From Leisingera daeponensis (GTDB taxonomy: Bacteria; Pseudomonadota; Alphaproteobacteria; Rhodobacterales; Rhodobacteraceae): a stretch of DNA of 64,000 nt. This document shows positions 1 to 8,511 of this stretch, piece by piece. The stretch spans positions 1-64,000 of the forward strand of contig NZ_JAHVJA010000013.1 in NCBI RefSeq assembly GCF_019801465.1, in the 5' to 3' direction. The translations under genes and the position numbers were made by a program. The notes under the pieces were generated by a model, which saw only the letters and a program-made list of their open reading frames with translations, made no database searches and had not been told where the DNA came from. The stretch's first letter is position 1, and every line of letters begins with the position of its first letter.

Positions 1-161
1 CCCGCGGCCTCATAGGCGGCATCGGAAAACCCCGCCGCCGCCCCGGCCCCGGCCTCGATCGCGCAGCCGTACCCCAGCTTCTGCAGCTGCGCCGCAGACT
101 CCGGCGTCATCGCTACGCGGTTCTCACCCGGAAATGTTTCTTTTGGTGTACCTATTTTCAC
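1..161 (-). CDS. pntA: NAD(P) transhydrogenase subunit alpha, N-terminal part (cut by window edge)
   Basis: Only the first 53 codons are inside the window. The protein starts MKIGTPKETFPGENRVAMTP, which is the N-terminal signature of the NAD(H)-binding domain of PntA, the proton-pumping pyridine nucleotide transhydrogenase that makes NADPH from NADH at the inner membrane. Alanine dehydrogenase has a related N-terminus, but this wording is closer to PntA. The start is GTG at 161-159, preceded on the minus strand by a G-rich AGGGGG Shine-Dalgarno. The rest of the gene, and presumably pntB, lie to the left. Confidence 0.85.
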   Translation of the reverse strand, partial: MKIGTPKETFPGENRVAMTPESAAQLQKLGYGCAIEAGAGAAAGFSDAAYEAA

Positions 162-299
162 CTTTTTGGTCCCCCTCGTCCTGCCCGTGCCAGCAATGCC
201 TGGGTACGGATCACAATAATTCTCTCTACATTGCGCAATTTTGTTGCGCAAGGATTTTGCCGCATTGCCGCAAATTCACGCCGCACTGCCGCATTGACA

Positions 300-749
300 T
301 CACATCCAGCGGCGCACCTTTTGCTCGTACCGGGCCCAGTCCGCCCGGAAGGTCCGGCGCATCCGGTCCTCTTCGGGAATGACAAAACGCTTTTCCAGCA
401 GCCACAGGAAGACCGGGATCAGCGGCAGCGAAAGCACCGCATCGAACCACACAACCAGACCTGCCAGGATCAGCACATCGCCCAGGTAAATCGGGTTGCG
501 GCTCCGGCTGAAAATTCCCGATTGCACCAAGCGGCTGGGTGTCTGATGCGGGATCACCGTAGTGTTCTGCCGCCGCATTTCGGTGATGGCAAGAAGCGCC
601 AGAAGGATGCCGCCGCCGGTCAGAATGCCCGCCAGTAACCCGGCCCAGGCTCCGCCAAAGGAAAGGCCCAGGTCAAAATGCGCCGATTGCAGCCAGGCCG
701 CCGCAACAAAACCGGCGAGCCAGACAGGCGGCATATCCAGCCACCGCAT
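300..749 (-). CDS. PEMT/ICMT-type integral membrane methyltransferase family protein
   Basis: 149 aa. It has three to four hydrophobic segments (about residues 10-28, 33-55 and 93-115) and the motif SRNPIYLGD near residue 82, typical of the phospholipid / isoprenylcysteine methyltransferase superfamily (DUF1295/PEMT-like) in which the RNP-Y segment binds S-adenosylmethionine. An EE-R-F-WARYE tail follows, also usual in the family. The substrate cannot be told from sequence. I chose ATG at 749; a GTG one codon upstream is possible, and a GGGGCAGG Shine-Dalgarno precedes both. It is codirectional with pntA 138 bp downstream and stands alone. Confidence 0.8.
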   Translation of the reverse strand: MRWLDMPPVWLAGFVAAAWLQSAHFDLGLSFGGAWAGLLAGILTGGGILLALLAITEMRRQNTTVIPHQTPSRLVQSGIFSRSRNPIYLGDVLILAGLVVWFDAVLSLPLIPVFLWLLEKRFVIPEEDRMRRTFRADWARYEQKVRRWM

Positions 750-1117
750 CACGACCTGCCCCTTTGCAGTATTCTGTCTGAAGTATCACGCATCGCGGGC
801 AACTTTCCTTTAACCGGCCTGCTCGTCCAGCCCGCTTCGGCCGGGATTGAAAGAAAAGGACAATTTGCCCCACATGCCGTGGAAACGGCGAATCTGTTCC
901 CTCTTGCGGCATGGATCCTGCATAGTTTGGCCCGGATGCCTATGTATTTCTTTGTGTACCAAAGCGCCGGCGCGGCGTTCAGCCTGTGCCTTTGCCGCAA
1001 TTCGGGCCTGCTTCCTCGGAACTGTTTGCAGCCCGGAAGCACAGCGGGGTTGCCAGATGTCCCGGCCCGGTTAGGCTGGCGTGCAAAACAGGGAGGCCAA
1101 TAGGAGGCCGAGGGATC
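750..1117. other. intergenic region without a recognisable gene
   Basis: 368 bp between two divergent genes. No convincing frame with a ribosome binding site was found. It should hold the promoters of both neighbours. A Shine-Dalgarno (GGAGG-type, about 1102-1106) precedes the SDR start at 1118. No strong hairpin or repeat stands out. Confidence 0.5.
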
Positions 1118-1870
1118 ATGACATTGAACGGTAAACACGCGCTGGTCACCGGCGGCGGCACCGGGATCGGGCTGGCGATTGCCCAGGCCCTGGTCGCCGA
1201 AGGCGCGCAGGTCACCATTACCGGCCGCAGGCAGGAGATATTGGAGCAGGTGGCCACTGGAGGCCTGCATCCCCTGGCGATGGATGTGCGCAGCGAGGAG
1301 GACGTGGCGAACAAGGTGGAGGCTGCTGCGGCGGCCCGCGGCCCCATCCAGATCTGCGTTGCCAATGCCGGCGTTGCCGAGGGCGCAGCGCTGCACAAGA
1401 CCTCGATGGAGTTCTGGCGCAACATGATGGCGACCAACCTGGACGGGGCCTTCCTGACCATCCGGGAGTGTTTCAAGTCGATGCGGGAGACCGATTGGGG
1501 GCGGGTGATCACCGTGTCCTCCATCGCGGGCCTGCGCGGGCTCAAAGGCGGCGCCTGCTACACGGCCAGCAAACACGGGCTGGTCGGCCTGACCCGCGCG
1601 CTCAGCGAGGATTATCTGGGCACGCCATTTACGTTCAACGCGCTCTGCCCCGGCTATGTCGACACCCCGATTGTCGAGCGCAACATTACCTCGATTGCCC
1701 AGCGCGCCGGGATGAGCGCGGTGGAGGCCCTGGACGTGATGGTGAATGCCAACCGCCACAAGCGGCTGATCGAGCCCAGCGAAGTCGCCGCGGCGGCCCT
1801 TTGGCTGTGCGGGCCGGGATCCGGATCGGTGAACGGCCAGAGCATCGAGATCGCGGGCGGGCAGACCTGA
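1118..1870 (+). CDS. short-chain dehydrogenase/reductase (SDR)
   Basis: 250 aa, the usual size for a classical SDR. The Rossmann cofactor loop is VTGGGTGIG (residues 10-18), NAG is at 83-85, and the catalytic Ser135-Tyr148-Lys152 triad has the standard spacing. The end, VNGQSIEIAGG, is typical of 3-hydroxyacyl / 3-oxoacyl reductase-type SDRs such as hydroxybutyrate dehydrogenases, but the substrate is not determined. The chosen ATG has an AGGAGG-like site (TAGGAGGCC) about 10 bp upstream and begins exactly at the conserved N-terminus; an in-frame extension to 986 lacks similarity. Its stop overlaps the next start (TGATG). Confidence 0.92.
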   Translation: MTLNGKHALVTGGGTGIGLAIAQALVAEGAQVTITGRRQEILEQVATGGLHPLAMDVRSEEDVANKVEAAAAARGPIQICVANAGVAEGAALHKTSMEFWRNMMATNLDGAFLTIRECFKSMRETDWGRVITVSSIAGLRGLKGGACYTASKHGLVGLTRALSEDYLGTPFTFNALCPGYVDTPIVERNITSIAQRAGMSAVEALDVMVNANRHKRLIEPSEVAAAALWLCGPGSGSVNGQSIEIAGGQT

Positions 1871-2247
1871 TGGACCGGGACGGGTTCAACGCGTTCTGCG
1901 CCAGATTTCCCGCGGCAGAGCATGTGGTTCAATGGGGCAATTCGGACGTCTGGAAGGCGGGCGGCAAGCTGTTTGCGGTCTGCGGCTGGGCCGAGGGCAG
2001 GGACGCGTTCACCTTCAAGGCCGGAGAGATCGCCTTTGAGGTATTGCAGGAGCGCCCGGGTGTTCGCCCGGCGCCTTATCTGGCGTCGCGCGGAATGAAG
2101 TGGCTTCAGCAATTTGACAACAATGGCCTAACGGACACGGAGCTGAAAGAACAGATCTCACTGTCCTACCAGATGGTCACAGCAAAGCTGTCCAAGAAGA
2201 AACGCGTCGAACTGGGCATCCCGGACCCGCAGCCGGCCGAGCGCTAG
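1870..2247 (+). CDS. MmcQ/YjbR family protein
   Basis: 125 aa. It matches the MmcQ/YjbR ('CyaY-like DNA-binding') family: an N-terminal AxHVVQWGNSDVWKAGGKLFA segment, a middle KAGEIAFEVLQERPGVRPAPYLA and the conserved W-L-Q helix before a C-terminal SYQMVTAKLSKKKR. The family fold is known and its function is not; DNA binding has been proposed for members. It overlaps the SDR stop by one base, so the two are almost certainly cotranscribed and translationally coupled. Whether this means a shared role is open. Confidence 0.88.
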   Translation: MDRDGFNAFCARFPAAEHVVQWGNSDVWKAGGKLFAVCGWAEGRDAFTFKAGEIAFEVLQERPGVRPAPYLASRGMKWLQQFDNNGLTDTELKEQISLSYQMVTAKLSKKKRVELGIPDPQPAER

Positions 2248-2286
2248 GCACTGGACAGAATGATGCGGATGCGGTAGCAAACCCAA

Positions 2287-2299
2287 AAGCTTTAAGCTT
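2287..2299. promoter_or_regulatory. 13-bp palindrome upstream of kynU
   Basis: Two AAGCTT hexamers separated by one T form a perfect palindrome apart from the centre base, 30 bp before the kynU ATG. Kyn genes in proteobacteria are often controlled by an Lrp/AsnC-type regulator (KynR), so this is a candidate operator. No regulator gene lies next to it here. Confidence 0.3.
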
Positions 2300-2328
2300 G
2301 AAATACCTCTAGGCATACGAGGCTCCCA

Positions 2329-3522
2329 ATGACCGATTTTGCTGCAACCAAGGCGATGTTCGACCTGCCGGAAGGCGTGATCTACCTGGATGGCAACTCT
2401 CTGGGCCCCCTGCCCCGCGCCGCCCGGGAGCGGGTCGGGTCGATGATACAGGACGAATGGGGGCAGATGCTGATCACCGGCTGGAACAAGGCCGGCTGGA
2501 TGGACAAGCCCAAGGCGCTGGGGGACCGGATCGGCCGGCTGATCGGGGCGGAGCCTGGCCATGTGGTGATGGGCGACACGCTGTCGATCAAGGTTTACCA
2601 GGCGGTCGCCTCGGCGCTGGAGCTGAACCCGCGCCGCAAGGTGGTGCTGTCGGACAATGGCAACTTCCCCACCGACTTGTACATGGCGGACGGGCTGCTG
2701 AAATCGCTGGGGCCGGATTATGAGCTGCGGGTGGTCGATCCGGAGGCGGTCGAGGACGCCATCACCGAGGACATCGCGGTGCTGATGATCACCGAGGTGG
2801 ATTACCGCACCGGCCGCAAGCACGACATGAAGGCGCTGACCGAGAAGGCCCATGCGCTGGGTGTGCTGACGGTCTGGGATCTGGCCCACTCGGCGGGTGC
2901 CATTCCGGTGGATCTGGCCGAATGCAACGCCGATTTCGCGGTAGGCTGCACCTATAAATACCTGAATGGCGGCCCCGGTGCGCCGGCCTTCATCTATGTC
3001 TCCCCCCGCCACGCAGAGACCGCCCGCCCCGCCCTGTCCGGCTGGCTGGGGCATGAGGCGCCCTTTGCCTTTGACCTCGACTACCGGCCGGGCAGCGGCA
3101 TCGACCGGATGCGGGTCGGCACACCGCCGATCCTGCAACTGACCGCGCTGGAAACGGCGATGGATATCTGGGACAAGGCCGACATGAACTCCGTGCGCGC
3201 CAAGTCCATCGCGCTGTGCGACCTGTTCATCGCCGAAGTTGAGAAGAGCTGCCCGCAGCTGGAGTTGGCCTCGCCGCGCGACCCCGCCTTCCGTGGCAGC
3301 CAGGTGTCGTTCAAGTTCGACGAGGGCTATGCGGCGATGCAGGCGCTGATTGCCCGCGGCGTGATCGGCGACTTCCGGGCGCCGGATATCATGCGGTTCG
3401 GCTTCACCCCGCTGTACATCGACGAGGGCGACGTGCGCGCCGCGGCGGAGATCATCGCCGATGTCATGACAAACGCCCTTTGGGACCAGCCGGAATACAT
3501 GGTCCGCCACGCGGTCACCTGA
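2329..3522 (+). CDS. kynU: kynureninase
   Basis: 397 aa, PLP enzyme that cleaves L-kynurenine to anthranilate and alanine in tryptophan catabolism. The N-terminus [12 protein letters not shown] is the family signature. The PLP lysine is Lys210 in [15 protein letters not shown], and WDLAHSAGA, which contains the PLP-ring-binding Asp, lies shortly before it. GTPPILQL and FGFTPLY near the end are also typical. It precedes tryptophan 2,3-dioxygenase by 148 bp, giving two of the three steps from tryptophan to anthranilate; kynurenine formamidase is not in the window. A palindrome at 2287-2299 may regulate it. Confidence 0.97.
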   Translation: MTDFAATKAMFDLPEGVIYLDGNSLGPLPRAARERVGSMIQDEWGQMLITGWNKAGWMDKPKALGDRIGRLIGAEPGHVVMGDTLSIKVYQAVASALELNPRRKVVLSDNGNFPTDLYMADGLLKSLGPDYELRVVDPEAVEDAITEDIAVLMITEVDYRTGRKHDMKALTEKAHALGVLTVWDLAHSAGAIPVDLAECNADFAVGCTYKYLNGGPGAPAFIYVSPRHAETARPALSGWLGHEAPFAFDLDYRPGSGIDRMRVGTPPILQLTALETAMDIWDKADMNSVRAKSIALCDLFIAEVEKSCPQLELASPRDPAFRGSQVSFKFDEGYAAMQALIARGVIGDFRAPDIMRFGFTPLYIDEGDVRAAAEIIADVMTNALWDQPEYMVRHAVT

Positions 3523-3670
3523 TGCGCCTCAGCTGCTCATACCGTCTGCCGCTCTGCCGCCCGGCGGGCTGGGTTGCGCTGTGGCGCCGCCTGGCCCAAT
3601 GCGGCACCTTGAACCGGAGGACGGCTTCCTTTCCCTGACTTATGCTACACTTAGGAAAAGGAATGATCCG

Positions 3671-4504
3671 ATGACCCAACCCTACGATCCCGCGGACGAT
3701 GGCGCCCAGATGTCCTTCGACGGGCGCATGTCCTATGGCGATTACCTGTCGCTCGACATGCTGTTGAACGCGCAGAAGACATGGACCAACACCCATGACG
3801 AAATGCTGTTCATCATCCAGCACCAGACCTCTGAGCTGTGGATGCGGCTGGCCATTCACGAAATCAGCGCCGCCCGCGAACGGCTGCTGGGCGGCCAGGC
3901 ACGGCAGGCCTTTAAGATGCTGGCGCGTGTGGCGCGGATCTTTGAGCAGCTCAATTCCGCCTGGGACGTCCTGCGCACCATGACCCCCTCGGATTACACC
4001 GCCTTCCGCGACGAACTGGGCCAAAGCTCAGGCTTCCAGTCGCACCAGTACCGGCAGATCGAATTCATGCTCGGGAACCGAAACAAAGCGATGCTGCGCC
4101 CACACGCCCACCGCCCGGACATTCTGGCGCTGCTGGAGGCGGAACTGGAGCAGCCGTCGCTTTATGATGTGGCACTGAAGGCGCTGGCGCAGAGCTTTAC
4201 GCTGCCGGAAGAAGTGCTGAACCGCGACGTGTCGGAGGCCTATCAGCCGCATGAGGCGGTACAGGCAGCCTGGACCGAGGTCTACCGCGACACAGAGGCC
4301 CATTGGGAGCTGTATGAGCTGGCAGAAAAGCTGGTGGATTTCGAGGATTACTTCCGCCGCTGGCGCTTCAATCACGTGACCACGGTGGAGCGCGTCATCG
4401 GCTTCAAGCGCGGCACCGGCGGCACCGGCGGCGTCAGCTATCTGAAACGGATGCTGGAGGTGGAGCTGTTCCCCGAGCTCTGGCATCTGCGCACCGAGCT
4501 GTGA
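3671..4504 (+). CDS. kynA: tryptophan 2,3-dioxygenase
   Basis: 277 aa, heme enzyme opening the indole ring of L-tryptophan to N-formylkynurenine. Family motifs are all present: [41 protein letters not shown], and the C-terminal [20 protein letters not shown], in which His235 is the expected proximal heme ligand. The chosen ATG has AGGAAAAGGA eight bases upstream; an earlier ATG at 3663 is out of frame. It follows kynU on the same strand with room for its own promoter. Downstream is a bidirectional hairpin and the convergent tetR gene. Confidence 0.97.
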   Translation: MTQPYDPADDGAQMSFDGRMSYGDYLSLDMLLNAQKTWTNTHDEMLFIIQHQTSELWMRLAIHEISAARERLLGGQARQAFKMLARVARIFEQLNSAWDVLRTMTPSDYTAFRDELGQSSGFQSHQYRQIEFMLGNRNKAMLRPHAHRPDILALLEAELEQPSLYDVALKALAQSFTLPEEVLNRDVSEAYQPHEAVQAAWTEVYRDTEAHWELYELAEKLVDFEDYFRRWRFNHVTTVERVIGFKRGTGGTGGVSYLKRMLEVELFPELWHLRTEL

Positions 4505-4511
4505 AATAGTT

Positions 4512-4535
4512 ATCGGGCCGCACTAACGGCCCGAT
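4512..4535. terminator. bidirectional hairpin terminator between kynA and tetR
   Basis: Perfect 9-bp stem ATCGGGCCG / CGGCCCGAT with a 6-base loop, eight bases after the kynA stop and two bases before the end of the convergent TetR gene. On the minus strand it is followed by a modestly T-rich AACTATTTC. Confidence 0.6.
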
Positions 4536-4537
4536 CA

Positions 4538-5119
4538 TCACCGGGGCGTCAGGCCGGCCCCAGCCAGGGCCGCCAGCTGGCGCACCCCGGCTTGATACTC
4601 GGCATAGTCTCCTGCCGTTTGCTTGATCCCTTTCAAGGAGGCGCTGATGGTGCGGGCGACTTCTGCGGCATCGCCGCTCAGAACCGCCCGGCCTGCCTGG
4701 GCCTCCTTCTGCAGCCAATCGGCATAGATGCCGCTCAGGGCGGCTTCGCCCTCGGCAATCACCTCGCCCGCGACGCTCTTGGTGATCTCGAACAGCTCCA
4801 TCCCGTGCGGCGAGGACATCATCATCTGCACGCCCTCCCCGGCCTGGCCCTGGAACGCCGCCAGCAGCCGCTCCGGCAGCGGCCCCGGCTCCGCCAGCGC
4901 AGCCCGCACCCCGGCAGCCGCTGCGCCGTAATAGGCGGCAACCAGCGCCCGGAAGATCGCTTCCTTGTTCTTGAAATGCAGATACAGCGCTGGCCGCGAC
5001 ATGCCCGCGCCCTTGGCGATGTCATCCATTGAGGTCTTGCGGAATCCGTAAGTTGAGAACGCCATCCAGGCGGCCTCAAGGATTGCCTGCTGTTTCGGAT
5101 CAATGCCTGCCATGTTCAT
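4538..5119 (-). CDS. TetR/AcrR family transcriptional regulator
   Basis: 193 aa. The N-terminal HTH domain is unmistakable: ILEAAWMAFSTYGFRKTSM, then DDIAKGAGMSRPALYLHFKNKEAIFRAL (about residues 13-58). The C-terminal ligand domain is helical and not assignable. The start is ATG at 5119 with GCGGA seven to eight bases upstream; an in-frame ATG two codons later is possible. It is divergent from the iorA/iorB-like pair, and two operator-like palindromes lie in the shared 93-bp gap, so it most likely represses itself and the oxidoreductase. The inducer is unknown. Confidence 0.93.
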   Translation of the reverse strand: MNMAGIDPKQQAILEAAWMAFSTYGFRKTSMDDIAKGAGMSRPALYLHFKNKEAIFRALVAAYYGAAAAGVRAALAEPGPLPERLLAAFQGQAGEGVQMMMSSPHGMELFEITKSVAGEVIAEGEAALSGIYADWLQKEAQAGRAVLSGDAAEVARTISASLKGIKQTAGDYAEYQAGVRQLAALAGAGLTPR

Positions 5120-5130
5120 GTTTCCGCTTC

Positions 5131-5154
5131 TGACATTGTTTGTAAAATATGTCA
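5131..5154. promoter_or_regulatory. candidate TetR operator 1
   Basis: Imperfect 24-bp palindrome with outer arms TGACAT / ATGTCA. It has the same length and the same TGACA...TGTCA ends as the second site at 5165-5188, and their centres are 34 bp apart. It lies 12 bp upstream of the tetR start. Confidence 0.5.
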
Positions 5155-5164
5155 ATTGACACCC

Positions 5165-5188
5165 TGACAAAAATAGTTACTTTTGTCA
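5165..5188. promoter_or_regulatory. candidate TetR operator 2
   Basis: 24-bp palindrome with perfect 8-bp arms TGACAAAA / TTTTGTCA. It lies 24 bp upstream of the iorA-like ATG, just before its Shine-Dalgarno, where a bound repressor would block transcription. A TTGACA hexamer at 5156-5161 lies between the two sites and may be a -35 element. Confidence 0.6.
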
Positions 5189-5212
5189 GAAGCACAGCAA
5201 GGGAGCCCCGCC

Positions 5213-5677
5213 ATGCCAACAGACCTGCGCATCAATGGAAAAACCCATCAGGTGGATCTGCCTGATGATGTGCCCCTCCTCTGGGTTCTGCGGGATGAGG
5301 TTGGCCTCACCGGCACCAAGTTCGGCTGCGGTGTGGCCGCCTGCGGCGCCTGCACCGTGCACATCGACGGCGAGGCGGTGCGCTCCTGCCAGGTGGCGCT
5401 GTCGGATGTCTGGGGCGAGGTGACCACGATCGAAGGCCTCGGCACGCCGGACGCCATGGCCGCAATCCAGCAGGCCTGGGTGGAGCATCAGGTGGCGCAG
5501 TGCGGCTATTGCCAGTCCGGCCAGATCATGCAGGCGGCAAGCCTCCTAGCCGAGAACCCGGCACCCTCGGACGCGGAAATAGACGATGTGATGCAGGGCA
5601 ACCTGTGCCGCTGCGGCACCTACCCGCGCATCCGCGCGGCCATTCATACCGCCGCCCGGAAGATGCAGGAGGCATAA
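5213..5677 (+). CDS. [2Fe-2S] subunit of a xanthine dehydrogenase-family oxidoreductase (IorA-like)
   Basis: 154 aa, small iron-sulfur subunit of molybdenum hydroxylases such as isoquinoline 1-oxidoreductase. The plant-type cluster ligands are Cys39, Cys44, Cys47 and Cys59 ([12 protein letters not shown]); the second cluster uses Cys97, Cys100, Cys132 and Cys134 (QCGYCQSG and [11 protein letters not shown]). It passes electrons from the Mo subunit encoded three bases downstream to an acceptor. The ATG is chosen because AAGGGAG lies eight bases upstream; a TTG at 5183 would start inside the operator. No separate FAD subunit is present, as in IorAB-type enzymes. Confidence 0.93.
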   Translation: MPTDLRINGKTHQVDLPDDVPLLWVLRDEVGLTGTKFGCGVAACGACTVHIDGEAVRSCQVALSDVWGEVTTIEGLGTPDAMAAIQQAWVEHQVAQCGYCQSGQIMQAASLLAENPAPSDAEIDDVMQGNLCRCGTYPRIRAAIHTAARKMQEA

Positions 5678-5680
5678 ACC

Positions 5681-7921
5681 ATGGCCAGCTTCAAGAGAAT
5701 CGCCCGCCGCTCCTTCCTGATCGGGTCCGCCGCCATCGTAGGCGGTGTCGCCTTCGGCGCCTATTACGTCAGCCGCCCGGCCCCGAACCCGCTGAGACCG
5801 GCAGAAGGCGAAGCGGCCTTCAACCCGTTTGTGTTGATCTCTGGCGAAAAGATCACCCTGATCGCCCCGCGCGCCGAGATGGGCCAGGGCGTCCACACCA
5901 CTTGGGCCGCGCTGATCGCCGAGGAGCTGGACGTGACGCTGGACCAGGTGGAGGTCATCCACGGCCCTGCCGCCACCGCCTATTACAACGCGGCACTGCT
6001 GGGGGAGGCAATCCCATCCAAAGGCTACGACAAGTCCCGCTTCATGCATTCGCTGGGCGAGGCGCTTGGCCATGCCGGCAAGCTGATGGACATGCAGGTG
6101 ACCGGCGGTTCCTCCTCGATGAAGGACGGGTATGAGCGGATGCGCGCGGCGGGCGCCTCTGCCCGGGAAACGCTGAAACTGGCCGCGGCCAACAGGCTGG
6201 GTATTTCCGCCAGCCAGCTGTCCACCAAGGACGGCAAGGTGGTAGCGCCCGGCAGCATCGAGATTGCCTATACCGACCTTGCCGCCGAAGCAGCCGGCCT
6301 GGAGCCGGTCGAGGCCCAACTGCGCCACCGCAGCGAGTGGAAACTGCTGGGCAAGCCGCAGCCGCGTGTGGACATGCCTAGCAAGGCCACCGGCACAGCA
6401 GAGTTCGGTATCGACGTGCGCCTGCCGGGGATGAAATTCGCAGCCCTCAAGGGCAACCCGCACCTAGGCGGCGCCATGAGCGGCCTTGATGCCAGCGAAG
6501 CGCTGCTGATGCCGGGCATTGAACAGGTGGTGGACTTGGGCAATGCCTTTGCCGTGGTTGCAAACAACACATGGCTCGCCTTACAGGCCGCCGAGGCAGT
6601 GGTGGCAGACTGGGGCCCCGCGCCCATTCCGGCGACGCAGGGCGAAATCCAGGATGCCATCCGTGCTGCCTTTGACGCGGAGCCGAATTCCACCCTGCGC
6701 GACGATGGCGATATCTCGGCCGTTCCCCAGGGTGCGCAGGAGGTTACCGCCGAATACGAGGTGCCCTTCCTTGCCCACGCCACAATGGAGCCGCTGAATG
6801 CCACCGCTCTCTACGACGGCGGTAAACTGCAGATTTGGAGCGGCAATCAGGGGCCGCTTCTCACCCGCAACCACTGCGCCGATGCCTTGGGGATTGATGC
6901 GGAGCAGGTCGAGGTGAACACCCCGCTGATGGGCGGCGGCTTCGGGCGGCGCGGCGAGATGGACTTCTCGGTTTACGCCGCGAAGCTGGCGCAGCAGCTG
7001 CCCGGCACCCCGGTGCAGCTCACCTGGAGCCGGGAAGAGGACATGACCCATGACTTCTACCGCCCCGGCGCCATGGCCCGGATGCGGGGCGCTGTGAAGG
7101 ACGGCAGCGCGGTCCTGCTGGACGGCCAGATCGCCAGCCAGGCGCTGACCCCGCAACTGATGAACCGCTGGTTCGGATTAACCCCTGCCGGGCCGGACAC
7201 GACACTGGTGGACGGCGCCTTCAACCAGCCCTACGGCATCCCCAACTTCCGCATCCGCGGCCATGCGGCAGATCTGCAGATCCCTGTTGGCGCTTGGCGC
7301 TCTGTTGGGGCCTCCTTCAACGGTTTCTTCATGGAGAGCTTCCTGGACGAGATGGCACATGCAGCCGGGGCGGACCCGCTGGAGTTCCGCCTTGCCCTCA
7401 CCCGCCAGGAATTGGCACCCGCGGCCAAGGTGCTGGAGGCGGTCAAGGAGATGTCCGGCTGGACCGGCAAGACGCCCGACGGTGTGGGCCGGGGCGTTGC
7501 CATGACCTACAGCTTCGGCACGCCAGTGGCGCAGGTGATTGAGGTGGCAGAAGAGGACGGTCTGATCCGCCTCAAGAGCGCCTGGATCGCCGCCGACCTG
7601 GGCGTTGCGCTGGATCCGCATAACCTGAAAGCGCAGATGTTCGGCGGCATGGCCTATGGACTGTCAGCCGCGATGTTCGGCGAGATCACCTTTGCCGAAG
7701 GCGCCGCCGAGCAAGTGAATTTCCCTGACTATGACAGCATCCGAATGCACACCATGCCGCCGGTGGAGGTGCGCATTCTGGAAGAACAGTCTCACATCAG
7801 CGGCGCGGGTGAGCCCGGCACCCCGCCAGCGGCCCCGGCTCTGGCAAATGCGCTTTACGACCTTACCGGCAAACGCGCGCGGCGGCTGCCTCTGATGCAT
7901 GATTTCAATCTGCTGGCCTGA
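5681..7921 (+). CDS. molybdopterin-binding subunit of a xanthine dehydrogenase-family oxidoreductase (IorB-like), Tat-exported
   Basis: 746 aa. The N-terminus RIARRSFLIGSAAIVGG is a twin-arginine signal (Arg9-Arg10), so the folded, cofactor-loaded complex is probably exported to the periplasm together with the small subunit. AEMGQGVHTTWAALIAEELD, GGGFGRRGEMDF and QIPVGAWRSVGASFNGFFMES are molybdopterin-binding segments, and the active-site Glu is in GAGEPGTPPAAPAL close to the C-terminus. The IorB-like family oxidises N-heterocycles or aldehydes; the substrate here is not known. It forms an operon with the preceding gene, probably repressed by the divergent TetR protein. Confidence 0.93.
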   Translation: MASFKRIARRSFLIGSAAIVGGVAFGAYYVSRPAPNPLRPAEGEAAFNPFVLISGEKITLIAPRAEMGQGVHTTWAALIAEELDVTLDQVEVIHGPAATAYYNAALLGEAIPSKGYDKSRFMHSLGEALGHAGKLMDMQVTGGSSSMKDGYERMRAAGASARETLKLAAANRLGISASQLSTKDGKVVAPGSIEIAYTDLAAEAAGLEPVEAQLRHRSEWKLLGKPQPRVDMPSKATGTAEFGIDVRLPGMKFAALKGNPHLGGAMSGLDASEALLMPGIEQVVDLGNAFAVVANNTWLALQAAEAVVADWGPAPIPATQGEIQDAIRAAFDAEPNSTLRDDGDISAVPQGAQEVTAEYEVPFLAHATMEPLNATALYDGGKLQIWSGNQGPLLTRNHCADALGIDAEQVEVNTPLMGGGFGRRGEMDFSVYAAKLAQQLPGTPVQLTWSREEDMTHDFYRPGAMARMRGAVKDGSAVLLDGQIASQALTPQLMNRWFGLTPAGPDTTLVDGAFNQPYGIPNFRIRGHAADLQIPVGAWRSVGASFNGFFMESFLDEMAHAAGADPLEFRLALTRQELAPAAKVLEAVKEMSGWTGKTPDGVGRGVAMTYSFGTPVAQVIEVAEEDGLIRLKSAWIAADLGVALDPHNLKAQMFGGMAYGLSAAMFGEITFAEGAAEQVNFPDYDSIRMHTMPPVEVRILEEQSHISGAGEPGTPPAAPALANALYDLTGKRARRLPLMHDFNLLA

Positions 7922-7928
7922 CAAGCTT

Positions 7929-7955
7929 GCGGCCTGCTCTTGCGGAGCGGGCCGC
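7929..7955 (+). terminator. hairpin after the molybdenum oxidoreductase operon
   Basis: 11-bp stem with one T-G wobble (GCGGCC-T-GCTC / GAGC-G-GGCCGC) and a 5-base loop, eight bases after the stop codon. There is no clear T-run, so factor-independent termination is uncertain. Confidence 0.45.
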
Positions 7956-7975
7956 CCGAGCCTCTGCTCCGGCGT

Positions 7976-8491
7976 TCAATCCAGGATTTTTACCATCCTG
8001 TAGTTGTGGATCTTGACGCCGCGGCGCTCGAATTCGCGCCGCCGGTCAATGGCAAACCCCTGCCGGGTGAAAAAACCGCGCGCAGCCTCACTGGCGTTCA
8101 CATAGAGCAAACCCAGTCCTTGCCGCAGCGCCGCCGCCTCCAGCCTTCCATACAGCGACGCTGCCACGCCCTGCCCTGCCGCGCGGGGATGGCAGAACAG
8201 CATGTCGATATGACCATCGGATTCCAGATCGATGAAGGCGGCCGGAACATCGTTGCCGTCGGCCGCCACCCACAGCGCCCGCCCGTCCGTCAGGCGTTGC
8301 CGGAACAACTCGGCCGGAGGCGCTTCCGGGCACCAGGCTGCGATCTGCTCAGGAGAGTAGAAACGGCTAGCAATACCATGCACCGCAGAATGGAAAATCT
8401 CCGCCAGCGCCGCTGCATCCGCTGACCTGGACTGCCTGACCCGGAACGGCCCCTGCCCCCGGGCATTGCCGTCTCCCCCCTCAACCGCCAT
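7976..8491 (-). CDS. GNAT family N-acetyltransferase
   Basis: 171 aa. The acetyl-CoA-binding motif A is visible as CHPRAAGQGVAASLYGRLE, followed by the LLYVNASEAARGFFTRQGF segment (motif B) that ends GNAT domains. Family members acetylate amines on small molecules or proteins; the substrate is unknown. ATG at 8491 is used because it follows the upstream gene's stop by 20 bp; its Shine-Dalgarno is poor, so the start is uncertain. The order (XRE-cupin regulator, amidotransferase-fold hydrolase, GNAT) suggests a polyamine or amino-acid theme, but this is inference. Confidence 0.85.
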   Translation of the reverse strand: MAVEGGDGNARGQGPFRVRQSRSADAAALAEIFHSAVHGIASRFYSPEQIAAWCPEAPPAELFRQRLTDGRALWVAADGNDVPAAFIDLESDGHIDMLFCHPRAAGQGVAASLYGRLEAAALRQGLGLLYVNASEAARGFFTRQGFAIDRRREFERRGVKIHNYRMVKILD

Positions 8492-8511
8492 AACCAAGAA
8501 ACCCGAAACCC

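Noticed and set aside
749-1759. Minus-strand open frame of 336 codons antisense to the SDR gene
   Set aside because: It crosses the SDR gene, which has an intact catalytic triad, and its translation has no family features.
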